Shown here: positions 18,584 through 26,897 of the stretch, piece after piece
Layout of the letters: the number at the start of each line of letters is the position of its first letter
Numbering within the stretch: the stretch's first letter is position 1
From: Ralstonia sp. NFACC01
GTDB taxonomy: Bacteria; Pseudomonadota; Gammaproteobacteria; Burkholderiales; Burkholderiaceae
Direction: 5' to 3'
Assembly: GCF_900115545.1 (NCBI RefSeq)
Contig: NZ_FOWV01000001.1
Span: 186,001-250,000, forward strand
DNA: 64,000 bases
The notes under the pieces: model-generated
Database searches by the model: none
What the model saw: the letters and a program-made list of their open reading frames with translations, nothing else
What the model was told of the DNA's origin: nothing
Translations under genes and position numbers: made by a program

Positions 18584-19618
18584 TTAGACAGGCGTGGGGA
18601 CTCGGTAAGGGACCGCCGCGCCGCTGCTGGCGCTGGTGAGCGCGTGCTGTTGCAGCTCTCGCACCTGCAGCAGTTGCGCGACGACGGATACCGCAATGAT
18701 ATCCGGCGCCTTGTCCACAATGCCTGCCACGCCAATCGGGCACACCATTTCCGGCAGGCGGGCTGGGTCCACGCCGTGCTCGACCATGCGATGTTCGAAG
18801 CGCGCGCGCTTGGTCTTGGAACCGATCAGGCCGAAGTAAGCAAAGTCCGTGCGGCGCATGATGTGTTCGCACAGCATGAGGTCCAACGCATGGTTGTGCG
18901 TCATGACCAGGAAGTAGCTGCCGGCGGGCGCGTGATCGATCACGGCTTCCGGCGTATCGGTGGATTCGATGACGACGTTCGGCGGCACTTCAGCAGGGAA
19001 CGGGAACATCGCATCGCGTTCATCCACCCATGTCACGCGGCACGGCAGATGGGCCAGCGCACGCACGATTGCGTGGCCGACATGGCCCGCGCCGCACAGC
19101 ACGATCGACATGTCGGGCGGCAGCACGGTTTGGGTGAAACCGCCGGCGTCGAACGTCACGCCGGCTGCGGCGGCATCGCCGATCCTCGCTTCGACGGGTG
19201 CTTCCACATTGGTCGGCACAAACCGACGCAGGCTGCGGCGTTGACGCATGGCGTTATCCGCAAGCCTGATCCATTCAACGTCGCGCGCATCGAGGCGCTC
19301 CAACGACAGGCGGACTACGCCGCCGCAGCATTGGCCGAGGGCGGGGCCGAGCGGGATGCGCACGAACTGGCGGCGTGCTTCGCCGGAGGCCTCGGACGCG
19401 TCCATCATCGCTTGGGCGATTTCCATCGCACGCCATTCCAGATGGCCGCCGCCAATGGTGCCGAAGAAGCCGTCGGTGCCTACCAGCATGAGCGTGCCCG
19501 GCTCGCGCGGCGCGGAGCCCTGCACGTCGGTCACTGTGACCAGCACGCACGGCTGCCCGGCCTGCACGGTGGCAAGCACGTCGGCGAAGCGGAATGGGCG
19601 CAGTTGCGTGTGGTCCAT
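18584..19618 (-). CDS. xdhC: Xanthine dehydrogenase accessory protein XdhC
   Basis: 344 residues. Chaperone that binds and delivers sulfurated molybdenum cofactor to the XdhB subunit; not itself a dehydrogenase subunit. The N-terminal XdhC/CoxI domain has VTVTDVQGSAPREPGT and an IGGGHLEW motif, and the C-terminal Rossmann-like domain has IVLCGAGHVGHAIVRAL. It follows xdhB by 16 bp. The start 19618 (MDHTQLRPF) fits the family N-terminus. Confidence 0.94.
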   Translation of the reverse strand: MDHTQLRPFRFADVLATVQAGQPCVLVTVTDVQGSAPREPGTLMLVGTDGFFGTIGGGHLEWRAMEIAQAMMDASEASGEARRQFVRIPLGPALGQCCGGVVRLSLERLDARDVEWIRLADNAMRQRRSLRRFVPTNVEAPVEARIGDAAAAGVTFDAGGFTQTVLPPDMSIVLCGAGHVGHAIVRALAHLPCRVTWVDERDAMFPFPAEVPPNVVIESTDTPEAVIDHAPAGSYFLVMTHNHALDLMLCEHIMRRTDFAYFGLIGSKTKRARFEHRMVEHGVDPARLPEMVCPIGVAGIVDKAPDIIAVSVVAQLLQVRELQQHALTSASSGAAVPYRVPTPV

Positions 19619-19634
19619 GATGTGGTCTCCGAAC

Positions 19635-22001
19635 TTAGGCCGAGAGCGGGGCGCTGCGGATGGCGTCCACGGCCTTGAGGATTTCCTCGCTGGTGGCCGG
19701 CGCATTCAGCGGCGGGTTCGTGCGGCCATCGCCAACCGCAGCCACCGCATCGCGAATGGCGAAGAAGACCGAGAACGGCAGCAGCAGCGGCGGCTCACCC
19801 AGCGCCTTGGAGCGGTGGATGCTGTCTTCCACGTTGGCGTTGTTGAACAGGTTCACACGGAAATCCGGCGGGCAGTCGTTGACCGTCGGAATCTTGTAGG
19901 TGGACGGCGCGTGCGTCATCAGCTTGCCGTTCTTGTTCCACCACAGCTCTTCGGTCGTCAGCCAGCCCATGCCCTGGATGAATGCGCCTTCCACCTGGCC
20001 GATGTCGATGGCGGGGTTGATCGAGCGGCCAGCGTCGTGCAGCACATCGGCGCGCAGCAGGCGCCATTCTCCGGTGAGCGTATCGACCACCACTTCCGAC
20101 ACTGCTGCGCCATAGGCGTAGTAGTAGAACGGACGGCCCTTGAGCTTGGATTGATCCCAGTGCAGCTTGGGCGTGGCGTAGAAGCCGTCGGACCACAATT
20201 GCACGCGGGCAACATAGGCTTTGCCGATCAGCTCGTCGAACGGCACGCGGCGCGTCCCGATTTCGAGATGGTCACCCACGATCGCCACCGTCTCGATGGG
20301 CGCTTCGTAATGCTCGGCCGCAAACGCAATCAGGCGCTGGCGGATCTGGCGTGCGGCGTCTTGTGCAGCCTTGCCGTTCAGGTCGCTGCCTGTGGATGCC
20401 GCCGTGGCCGAGGTGTTGGCCACCTTGCTGGTGTCCGTTGCCGTCACGCGGATGCGCGCGAACGACACGCCCAGTTCGTGCGCCACGACCTGCGCAACCT
20501 TGGTGTTCAGGCCCTGGCCCATTTCGGTGCCGCCGTGGTTCACGAGGATCGAGCCGTCGTTGTACACGTGCACCAGCGCGCCGGCCTGGTTGAAGTGCTT
20601 CACGTTGAACGAGATGCCGAACTTCACCGGTGTCAGCGCCAGGCCGCGCTTGAGCACCGGGCTTGTCGCATTGAATGCGCGAATCGCTTCGCGGCGGGCG
20701 CGGTAATCGGATGTCGCCTCCAACTCGTCGAGCAGTTCGTGGATGACGTTGTCTTCCACGGTCTGCCCGTACGGTGTGATGTTGTTCTTGTCCTTGCCGT
20801 ACAGATTGGCGCGGCGTACATCGAGCGCGTCCTTGCCGACCGAGCGCGCGATGTTGTCCATGATGTATTCGATGGCAAACGCGCCCTGCGGGCCGCCGAA
20901 GCCGCGGAAGGCAGTGTTCGACTGCGTGTTGGTGCGTGCGCAGAAGCCGTCGATTTCGACCTCAGGCAGCCAGTAGGCATTGTCGAAGTGGCAGATGGCG
21001 CGCGTCATCACCGGGCCCGACAGGTCGGCCGAGAAACCGGCGCGCGAGGTCATGTCGACCTTGACGCCCTGGATGCGCCCGTCGTCGTCGTAGCCGGCTT
21101 CGTAGGCAAAGCGGAAGTCGTGCCGCTTGCCGGTGATCATCATGTCGTCGTCGCGGTCCGGACGCAGCTTGACGGGACAGGCGAGTTTCCACGCCGCCAG
21201 CGAAGCGCAGCAGGCGAACAGGCCCGACTGCGATTCCTTCCCGCCAAAACCACCGCCCATGCGGCGGCATTCGACCAGCACCTGGTTGGCGTGCCAGCCC
21301 AGCATGTGCGACACCATGTGCTGCATCTCGGTCGGATGCTGCGTCGAGCACCACACGTGCATGCCGTTGTCTTCCTTCGGCACGGCGTACGAGATCTGGC
21401 TTTCCAGGTAGAACTGCTCCTGCCCGCCCAACGACATCTTGCCGGCTTCGGAGTGCGGCGCGGCAGCGATGCGCTCAGCCGGTTCGCCGCGCTTGAGGTG
21501 CATCGGGGGCAGCACGGACTTGCCGGCGGCGCGCGCTTCTTCGGGCGTCAGAAGGGGGGGCAGCACTTCGTATTCGATATTGCCCAGACGCGCCGCGCGG
21601 CGCGCCGCATCGTGCGACGTCGCCACCACGATGAACATCGGCTGGCCGATGAAGTGCACCGTGTCGGTTGCGAGAATCGGGTCGTCGTGGATGATCGGGC
21701 CGCAATCGTTCGTGCCGGGAATGTCGGCAGATGTAAACACCGCCACCACGCCGGGCGCGGCCTTCACGCGGTCCAGATCCATGTTGACGATGCGCGCGTG
21801 CGCCTGCGTGCTCATGCCGAGCGCTGCGTGCAGCGTGCCGGCCAGCTCAGGAATGTCGTCGGTGTACGTGGCGGTGCCCGCAACATGCAGGTGCGCAGAT
21901 TCGTGCGGGCGCGAAATGCCCACCACAGCGCCGCGCTGGCCGGGCATGGCGGCAGCAATATCGGCTTCCGCCAGCAGGAAGGCTTCGGTTTGCTTGTTCA
22001 T
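19635..22001 (-). CDS. xdhB: Xanthine dehydrogenase, molybdopterin-binding subunit
   Basis: 788 residues, full length for XdhB. Oxidises hypoxanthine to xanthine and xanthine to urate at the Mo centre. Visible features include GTATYTDDIPE at the N-terminus, the GGFGGKESQ cofactor motif, FRGFGGPQGAFAIE, and the C-terminal GEPPLLLPFSVFFAIRDA with its conserved Glu near the Mo site. It pairs with XdhA, encoded 4 bp upstream, in the split-subunit arrangement common in proteobacteria. Confidence 0.96.
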   Translation of the reverse strand: MNKQTEAFLLAEADIAAAMPGQRGAVVGISRPHESAHLHVAGTATYTDDIPELAGTLHAALGMSTQAHARIVNMDLDRVKAAPGVVAVFTSADIPGTNDCGPIIHDDPILATDTVHFIGQPMFIVVATSHDAARRAARLGNIEYEVLPPLLTPEEARAAGKSVLPPMHLKRGEPAERIAAAPHSEAGKMSLGGQEQFYLESQISYAVPKEDNGMHVWCSTQHPTEMQHMVSHMLGWHANQVLVECRRMGGGFGGKESQSGLFACCASLAAWKLACPVKLRPDRDDDMMITGKRHDFRFAYEAGYDDDGRIQGVKVDMTSRAGFSADLSGPVMTRAICHFDNAYWLPEVEIDGFCARTNTQSNTAFRGFGGPQGAFAIEYIMDNIARSVGKDALDVRRANLYGKDKNNITPYGQTVEDNVIHELLDELEATSDYRARREAIRAFNATSPVLKRGLALTPVKFGISFNVKHFNQAGALVHVYNDGSILVNHGGTEMGQGLNTKVAQVVAHELGVSFARIRVTATDTSKVANTSATAASTGSDLNGKAAQDAARQIRQRLIAFAAEHYEAPIETVAIVGDHLEIGTRRVPFDELIGKAYVARVQLWSDGFYATPKLHWDQSKLKGRPFYYYAYGAAVSEVVVDTLTGEWRLLRADVLHDAGRSINPAIDIGQVEGAFIQGMGWLTTEELWWNKNGKLMTHAPSTYKIPTVNDCPPDFRVNLFNNANVEDSIHRSKALGEPPLLLPFSVFFAIRDAVAAVGDGRTNPPLNAPATSEEILKAVDAIRSAPLSA

Positions 22002-22005
22002 GTTC

Positions 22006-23532
22006 TTACGCTGCCGTGAGGGTATTCAATTCGACCGCGCGCACATTGATCTGTTCGGGCGCGAGCGGCGCATCGGTGCGGGTTTCCAGCCAGAAGCGGT
22101 ACACCGTGTTGGCAGCCGATATGCGGCGGTAGTTGTCAGTGGCGCGCATGTCGGTCAGCGGGGTGTAGTCGCGCGACATGGCTGCCATGGCAGCGCGCAC
22201 GGTCGCTTCGTTCCACGGCTGGCCGACGATGGCGTTTTCCGTCTCCGTCGCGCGCTTGGAGGTTGCCGCCATGCCGCCGTAGGCGATGCGTGCGCTGCGC
22301 ACGCGGGTTTCGCCATCCTGGCCGTCCAGCTCGATGGCCAGCGCCGCGCACACGGCGGAAATGTCCTCGTCAAAACGCTTCGAGAGCTTGTACGTACGGA
22401 ACCGCAAGGCATCGCGGCCCTCACGTGCGGGGATGCGCAGGCCCGCAACGAATTCGCCTTCTTCCATCGCGTTCTTCTGGTAGGCGAGGTAGAGGTTTTC
22501 GAGCGGCAACTCGCGGCGCACTTCGCCACGCTGCAGGACGACGCGCGTGCCGATAGCGATGAGCGCGGGCGCCGAGTCGCCGATCGGCGAGCCGTTTGCG
22601 ACGTTGCCGCCCAGCGTGCCGGCATTGCGGATCGGCAGCGAGGCAAAGCGCTTCCACAATTCGGTTACTTCGGGGTAGTCCGCGGCCAGGAATTCGTAGG
22701 CCTTTTCCAGCGAGACGGCGGCGCCGATCTCGATCCAGCCGTCGCGTTTTTCCAGGGCGTAGAGATCGGCCACCTGGCCGATGTACAGGATGTCGCCCAG
22801 GTCGCGGAACTGCTTCGTGACCCACAGGCCGACGTCGGTGCTGCCGGCCAGGATGCGGATGCTCGGATGCGCGGCCTTGATGGCGGCAAAGGCCGATGCG
22901 GTGCGCGGTGCGTAGAAGCGCGGTGCGTTCTCGGTGCCGACCGGCGCATAGCTGAAAGTGTCCTTGCGTTGCAGCTTGCGCAGCGTGTCGGCCAGTTGCG
23001 TACGGTCGATGCCGGCCGGGGAGGGCAGCTCGAACATGCGTTCGCCGGCGTCGATGATCGGGCGGTAGCCAGTGCAGCGGCACAGGTTGCCGGTCAGCGA
23101 ATCGCAGATGGTCTGGCGCGAAGGAATGGGCGCCTGATTGTCGGTGTTCTCGTACAAGGCGTAGAGCGACATCACGAAGCCCGGCGTGCAGAAGCCGCAC
23201 TGTGACCCGTGGCACTCCACCATGGCCTCCTGCACCGGGTGCAGCGTGCCATCCTTGCCACGCACGTCTTCCACGGTGAACAGCGCCTTGCCGTCCAGCG
23301 TGGGCAGGAACTGGATGCACGCGTTGACGGCCTTCAGGCCAACGCTGCCGTCTTCCTGCAGTTCGCCGAGCACGACGGTACACGCACCGCAATCGCCCTC
23401 GGCGCACCCTTCCTTGGTGCCTGTGCAGTGTGCGTCTTCACGCAGGTATTGAAGCACCGTCCGGGTGATCGGGGCATCCGTGACGGTGCGGACCTGACCG
23501 CGGTGGAAGAAGCGGATGGGCTGAGTCTCCAT
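22006..23532 (-). CDS. xdhA: Xanthine dehydrogenase, iron-sulfur/FAD subunit
   Basis: 508 residues. N-terminal [2Fe-2S] domain with GTKEGCAEGDCGACTVVL, a second cluster domain with GFCTPGF and GNLCRCTGYRPI, then a C-terminal FAD-binding domain (SIRILAGSTDVGLWVTK; TLGGNVANGSPIGDSAP). Passes electrons from the Mo subunit to NAD+. The start METQPIRFF at 23532 is set by homology; the open frame continuing upstream overlaps the divergent LysR gene and is spurious. First gene of the five-gene xdh operon. Confidence 0.96.
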   Translation of the reverse strand: METQPIRFFHRGQVRTVTDAPITRTVLQYLREDAHCTGTKEGCAEGDCGACTVVLGELQEDGSVGLKAVNACIQFLPTLDGKALFTVEDVRGKDGTLHPVQEAMVECHGSQCGFCTPGFVMSLYALYENTDNQAPIPSRQTICDSLTGNLCRCTGYRPIIDAGERMFELPSPAGIDRTQLADTLRKLQRKDTFSYAPVGTENAPRFYAPRTASAFAAIKAAHPSIRILAGSTDVGLWVTKQFRDLGDILYIGQVADLYALEKRDGWIEIGAAVSLEKAYEFLAADYPEVTELWKRFASLPIRNAGTLGGNVANGSPIGDSAPALIAIGTRVVLQRGEVRRELPLENLYLAYQKNAMEEGEFVAGLRIPAREGRDALRFRTYKLSKRFDEDISAVCAALAIELDGQDGETRVRSARIAYGGMAATSKRATETENAIVGQPWNEATVRAAMAAMSRDYTPLTDMRATDNYRRISAANTVYRFWLETRTDAPLAPEQINVRAVELNTLTAA

Positions 23533-23634
23533 GGGGGTTCTACGCCTGTTTGTGTGTGTAACGGAACCATAGCACCGGGCCAGGAATGCAATATTTGGCC
23601 CATGTGATAACCCGCATCGGAAAGCCAAAATCCG

Positions 23635-23663
23635 GGGTATACCCGCCAGTAGCGGTCTGGCGG
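23635..23663. promoter_or_regulatory. Two adjoining palindromes in xdhA-lysR divergent promoter region
   Basis: GGGTATACCC (23635-23644, perfect 10-bp palindrome) runs into CCGCCAG-N7-CTGGCGG (23643-23649 and 23657-23663). They lie centrally in the 213-bp space between the divergent genes, where a LysR-type regulator would bind. Which protein binds is inference. Confidence 0.45.
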
Positions 23664-23745
23664 CGCGGTGTGCAAGTGACATACACTGGCAGCGTCCCCA
23701 AGCACGTTTTTTAGAAGGGTCGGCGCAGCCGATACCCGCCTCCAG

Positions 23746-24693
23746 ATGCACGGCAAAGATCACCTCGATACCTACCTCCTGCGCGTTCTCTATACGCTGC
23801 TCACCGAGCAGAGCGTCACGCGTACGGCGGTCAAGCTCGGCCAGTCGCAGCCGGCCATCAGCAATACGCTCAAGCGCCTGCGCGAAATCACCGGCGACGC
23901 CATCCTGGTGCGCGGCAAGAACGGCATGGTGCCAACCGAGCGCGGCCATGATTTGCTGGCGCTCGCGCAGCAGAGCCTGGAGGCGATGGAGCGCATCGCG
24001 CGCCCGTCGCAGGAGTTCGACCCCGGCAACACGACCCGCACGTTTCACCTCGGTGCGCCGGATTATCTCGATGCCTTTTTCCTGCCCAACATCGTTGAGC
24101 GTCTGCGCAAGCAGGCGCCGCAGGCCAAACTCGTAGTGCATCCGCTCAATGCCGGCGTCGATTACCTTGCCGCACTGGAGCAGGGCGGCATGGACCTGGT
24201 GATCGGCAACTGGCTGTCGCCGCCCGAACATCTGCACATTTCGCCGCTGTTCGACGATGAAGTCGTCTGCATGCTGGGCGCACAGCACCCGCTGGCGCGC
24301 AAGGGAATCTCGCTCAAGCACTATGTGGAGATGCCGCATCTTGCACCCGCGCCGTACGCCGTCATGCAGCGCAGCATGATCGATCAGGCACTTGCGGAGC
24401 AAGGGTTGAAGCGACAGATCCAGGTGTCGCTGCCGTACTTCGGGCTGGTGCCGTATGTGTTGATGCGCACCGATCTGGTCTTCACCACCGGGCGCCAGTT
24501 CGCCGCACATTGTGCCCAGTATTTGCCGATCCGCATCTTGCCAACGCCCATGGCGTTTCCGAAGATGCGCTTCTACCAGCTCTGGCATGAGCGCAGTCAT
24601 GCCGCGCCCGACGTGATGTGGCTGCGCCGCATGATCGGCGAGGTGGCGGCCGAGTTGCCGCAGCATTCGCAGTTGGAATCGGCGGTGGCCTGA
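23746..24693 (+). CDS. LysR-family transcriptional regulator, probable xdh operon regulator
   Basis: 315 residues. N-terminal winged HTH (about residues 8-66; LLTEQSVTRTAVKLGQSQPAISNTLKRLRE) and C-terminal type 2 periplasmic-binding-like effector domain, the standard LysR length. Divergently transcribed from xdhA, the classic geometry for a LysR activator controlling the facing operon and itself. A purine or intermediate as co-inducer is inference from context. Convergent with the tungstate-binding protein gene downstream. Confidence 0.88.
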   Translation: MHGKDHLDTYLLRVLYTLLTEQSVTRTAVKLGQSQPAISNTLKRLREITGDAILVRGKNGMVPTERGHDLLALAQQSLEAMERIARPSQEFDPGNTTRTFHLGAPDYLDAFFLPNIVERLRKQAPQAKLVVHPLNAGVDYLAALEQGGMDLVIGNWLSPPEHLHISPLFDDEVVCMLGAQHPLARKGISLKHYVEMPHLAPAPYAVMQRSMIDQALAEQGLKRQIQVSLPYFGLVPYVLMRTDLVFTTGRQFAAHCAQYLPIRILPTPMAFPKMRFYQLWHERSHAAPDVMWLRRMIGEVAAELPQHSQLESAVA

Positions 24694-24732
24694 AGCTGCA
24701 CCGCCGCTGCGTTGCCATGCCGCCGGGCGGCG

Positions 24733-25581
24733 TTACTTTCCGCTTGCGACGGCCTTCCCGTAATCAGGGAAAAACACCTGTTCCCCGTTGACCTTGAAGT
24801 CCGCGATCACCTGCTGACCGGCCGTTGACGTGATCCATTCGATCAACTTGGTCGCATCGGTGTAGTTGACGCTGGGGTATTTCTTCGGGTTGACCGCGAT
24901 GATGCCGTAGGGATTGAACATGCGCGGGTCACCGGCCAGCACGATGTCGAGACCCGTCTTGGCGCGGTAGGCGCCGTAGGTTGCGCGGTCCGAGAGCGTG
25001 TAGGCGTTCATCTGCGCGGCCATGTTCAGCACTTCGCCCATTCCGAGCCCCGCGCTGACGTACCACGGCCTGCCTTTCGGGTCGATGTTGGCCGTCTTCC
25101 AGTAAGCCTTTTCCATGACGTCGGTGCCGGAGTTGTCACCGCGCGAGATGAACTTGGCGCCGGCTTTTTCGCCTGCCGCGGCGATGGTCTCCATCCCTTG
25201 GATGACGTTCCTCTGGCCGCGCACGCGGGCGGGGTCTGCCTCAGGGCCCACGAGGATGAAATCGTTGTACATCACGTCGCGGCGGTCGATGCCGCCGCCC
25301 GAGGCGACGAAGGCGTCTTCCAGTGGGCGCGCGTGAACGAGCACTACGTCCACATCCCCCGATTCCCCCAGCTTGACTGCCTTGCCGGTGCCAACGGCAA
25401 TCACGTGCACATGGATGCCGGTGGCTGCTTCGAACTTCGGTAGCAGGACTTTCAGTAGGCCTGAATTTTCTGTGCTGGTGGTGGTAGCCATGCGGAGATC
25501 GCCAGCATATGCAGCGGTGGCGACCGCGAGTGTCATACAGATGACAGCGGGCAGCCGAAGGGTTAGGGACAATCCGGGCAT
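24733..25581 (-). CDS. Tungstate/anion ABC transporter periplasmic binding protein (TupA-like)
   Basis: 282 residues with a signal peptide cleaved at about residue 27 (ATAAYA|GDL). The mature start RMATTTSTENSGLL and the GTGKAVKLGESGDVDVVLVHA and SRGDNSGTDVMEK segments are typical of TupA, which binds tungstate (some relatives prefer molybdate or sulfate). No tupB permease or tupC ATPase gene lies alongside, which is unusual. Divergent from a ModE-type regulator; xanthine dehydrogenase nearby is a molybdoenzyme. The long upstream frame overlaps the regulator and is not used. Confidence 0.85.
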   Translation of the reverse strand: MPGLSLTLRLPAVICMTLAVATAAYAGDLRMATTTSTENSGLLKVLLPKFEAATGIHVHVIAVGTGKAVKLGESGDVDVVLVHARPLEDAFVASGGGIDRRDVMYNDFILVGPEADPARVRGQRNVIQGMETIAAAGEKAGAKFISRGDNSGTDVMEKAYWKTANIDPKGRPWYVSAGLGMGEVLNMAAQMNAYTLSDRATYGAYRAKTGLDIVLAGDPRMFNPYGIIAVNPKKYPSVNYTDATKLIEWITSTAGQQVIADFKVNGEQVFFPDYGKAVASGK

Positions 25582-25740
25582 GTTGTGGGGTTGGCGGGAA
25601 GGCGTGGACGCTTTATGTCGGATGCTGCATGATGGCGGCAACGTCGGGGCGGACAGCGGCCACGATGTGCCCGCCCCCCGGGGATGAGCAGGATTGTTCT
25701 CCCGGGTCACGGCAGAAGTAAATAGGAAACCATAAACATA

Positions 25741-26841
25741 ATGACATTCCAGTTCGAAGTGTTTCCGGTAGTGGGGCCGGACGACAACCCGCGTGCCAAC
25801 GGCAAGGTGTTTCAGTTGCTGCGGGCGGTGCGCGAGACGGGGTCGCTGCACCGCGCGGCCAAACAGGTGGGGTTGTCGTACCGGCATGCCTGGGGGGTGA
25901 TGCGGTCGTGGGAAGAGATGCTTGGCCGCTCGCTGCTCGACATGGAGCGCGGCCGGGGGGCGTCGCTCACGCTCTTTGGTGAGCGCATGCTGCGCGCCGA
26001 GATGCGCCTGCGTGAGCAACTCGATCCGGCGCTGCACCAAGCCATGGGGCAGTTCCTCTCCGAGCTGGAAGATGCATCCCAGTCGCAGGCGCGCATCCGT
26101 TTCTCGGGCAGCCACGACCCGGCCGTGGAAGTGCTGGCCGAGACGTTCGCGCGACAAAGCCACGGCGCCCACATCGATACCGTGTTCTGCAGCGCTGTTG
26201 AAGGGCTGATCTGCCTGCAGGAAAAGCAATGCGAGGTAGCCGGCTTCTATGTGGCACCGCAGCAGGGTGCAGGCTCGATCGCGCACCAGACCTTGCGTAA
26301 GTGGTTGCGACCGACCGCCGTGCGCCTGATCGCCCTGGCCGATCGCGAGCAGGGGTTGATGATGTCGGGCGAATGGGCCGGGCGGGTGCAGTCATTGGGC
26401 GATCTTGCGCGCACGCAGGCGCGCTTCATCAATCGCCAGCGCAGTTCGGGCACGCGTTTGCTGTTCGATCAGTTGTTGGTGGCGGCCGGGCTGTATCCCG
26501 ATCAGATCAACGGGTATGACGAGCAGGAATTCTCTAGCGATAAGATCGCCGTGGCCGTGCAGGAAGGGCGCGCGGACGTCGGCTTCGGCCTGCGCCCTGG
26601 CGCAGAAGCCCATGGCCTGCATTTTGTGCCGCTGACGCGCGAAACGTACTACCTGGCGGTGCGCCGCAATGACGCGCTGTCGCCATGGGTGCGCGAGCTG
26701 ATCGAGCGCATCGGGCAGCCGGCCTTCCGCGAAGGTCTGGGCCATCTCGCCGGCTACCGGCCGACCGAGCACGTTTCGCTGCTGACCGCGGAGCAGGCGC
26801 TGCCCTGGCACGCCGACGAGGCCCGCGCGCTGGCCCGCTGA
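25741..26841 (+). CDS. ModE-type HTH regulator with PBP-like sensor domain
   Basis: 366 residues. The N-terminal winged HTH of ModE type (LLRAVRETGSLHRAAKQVGLSYRHAW, then LLDMERGRGASLT) spans about residues 20-110. It is fused to a C-terminal substrate-binding-protein-like domain (about 120-340; INRQRSSGTRLLFDQLL, AVAVQEGRADVGFGLRPGAE) instead of TOBE domains. Likely senses molybdate/tungstate or molybdopterin and controls the divergent TupA gene; this is inferred from domains and geometry. An AGGAAA site lies 10 bases before the ATG. Confidence 0.82.
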   Translation: MTFQFEVFPVVGPDDNPRANGKVFQLLRAVRETGSLHRAAKQVGLSYRHAWGVMRSWEEMLGRSLLDMERGRGASLTLFGERMLRAEMRLREQLDPALHQAMGQFLSELEDASQSQARIRFSGSHDPAVEVLAETFARQSHGAHIDTVFCSAVEGLICLQEKQCEVAGFYVAPQQGAGSIAHQTLRKWLRPTAVRLIALADREQGLMMSGEWAGRVQSLGDLARTQARFINRQRSSGTRLLFDQLLVAAGLYPDQINGYDEQEFSSDKIAVAVQEGRADVGFGLRPGAEAHGLHFVPLTRETYYLAVRRNDALSPWVRELIERIGQPAFREGLGHLAGYRPTEHVSLLTAEQALPWHADEARALAR

Positions 26842-26897
26842 AGTCGTGCGAACATGGCGGGGTTTGCGCCATTGCGCGCCTCGTCCATGTTCCCCCC

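Noticed and set aside
23533-24666. Upstream extension of the xdhA frame to 24666
   Set aside because: It lies wholly across the divergent LysR gene; xdhA homology begins at 23532.
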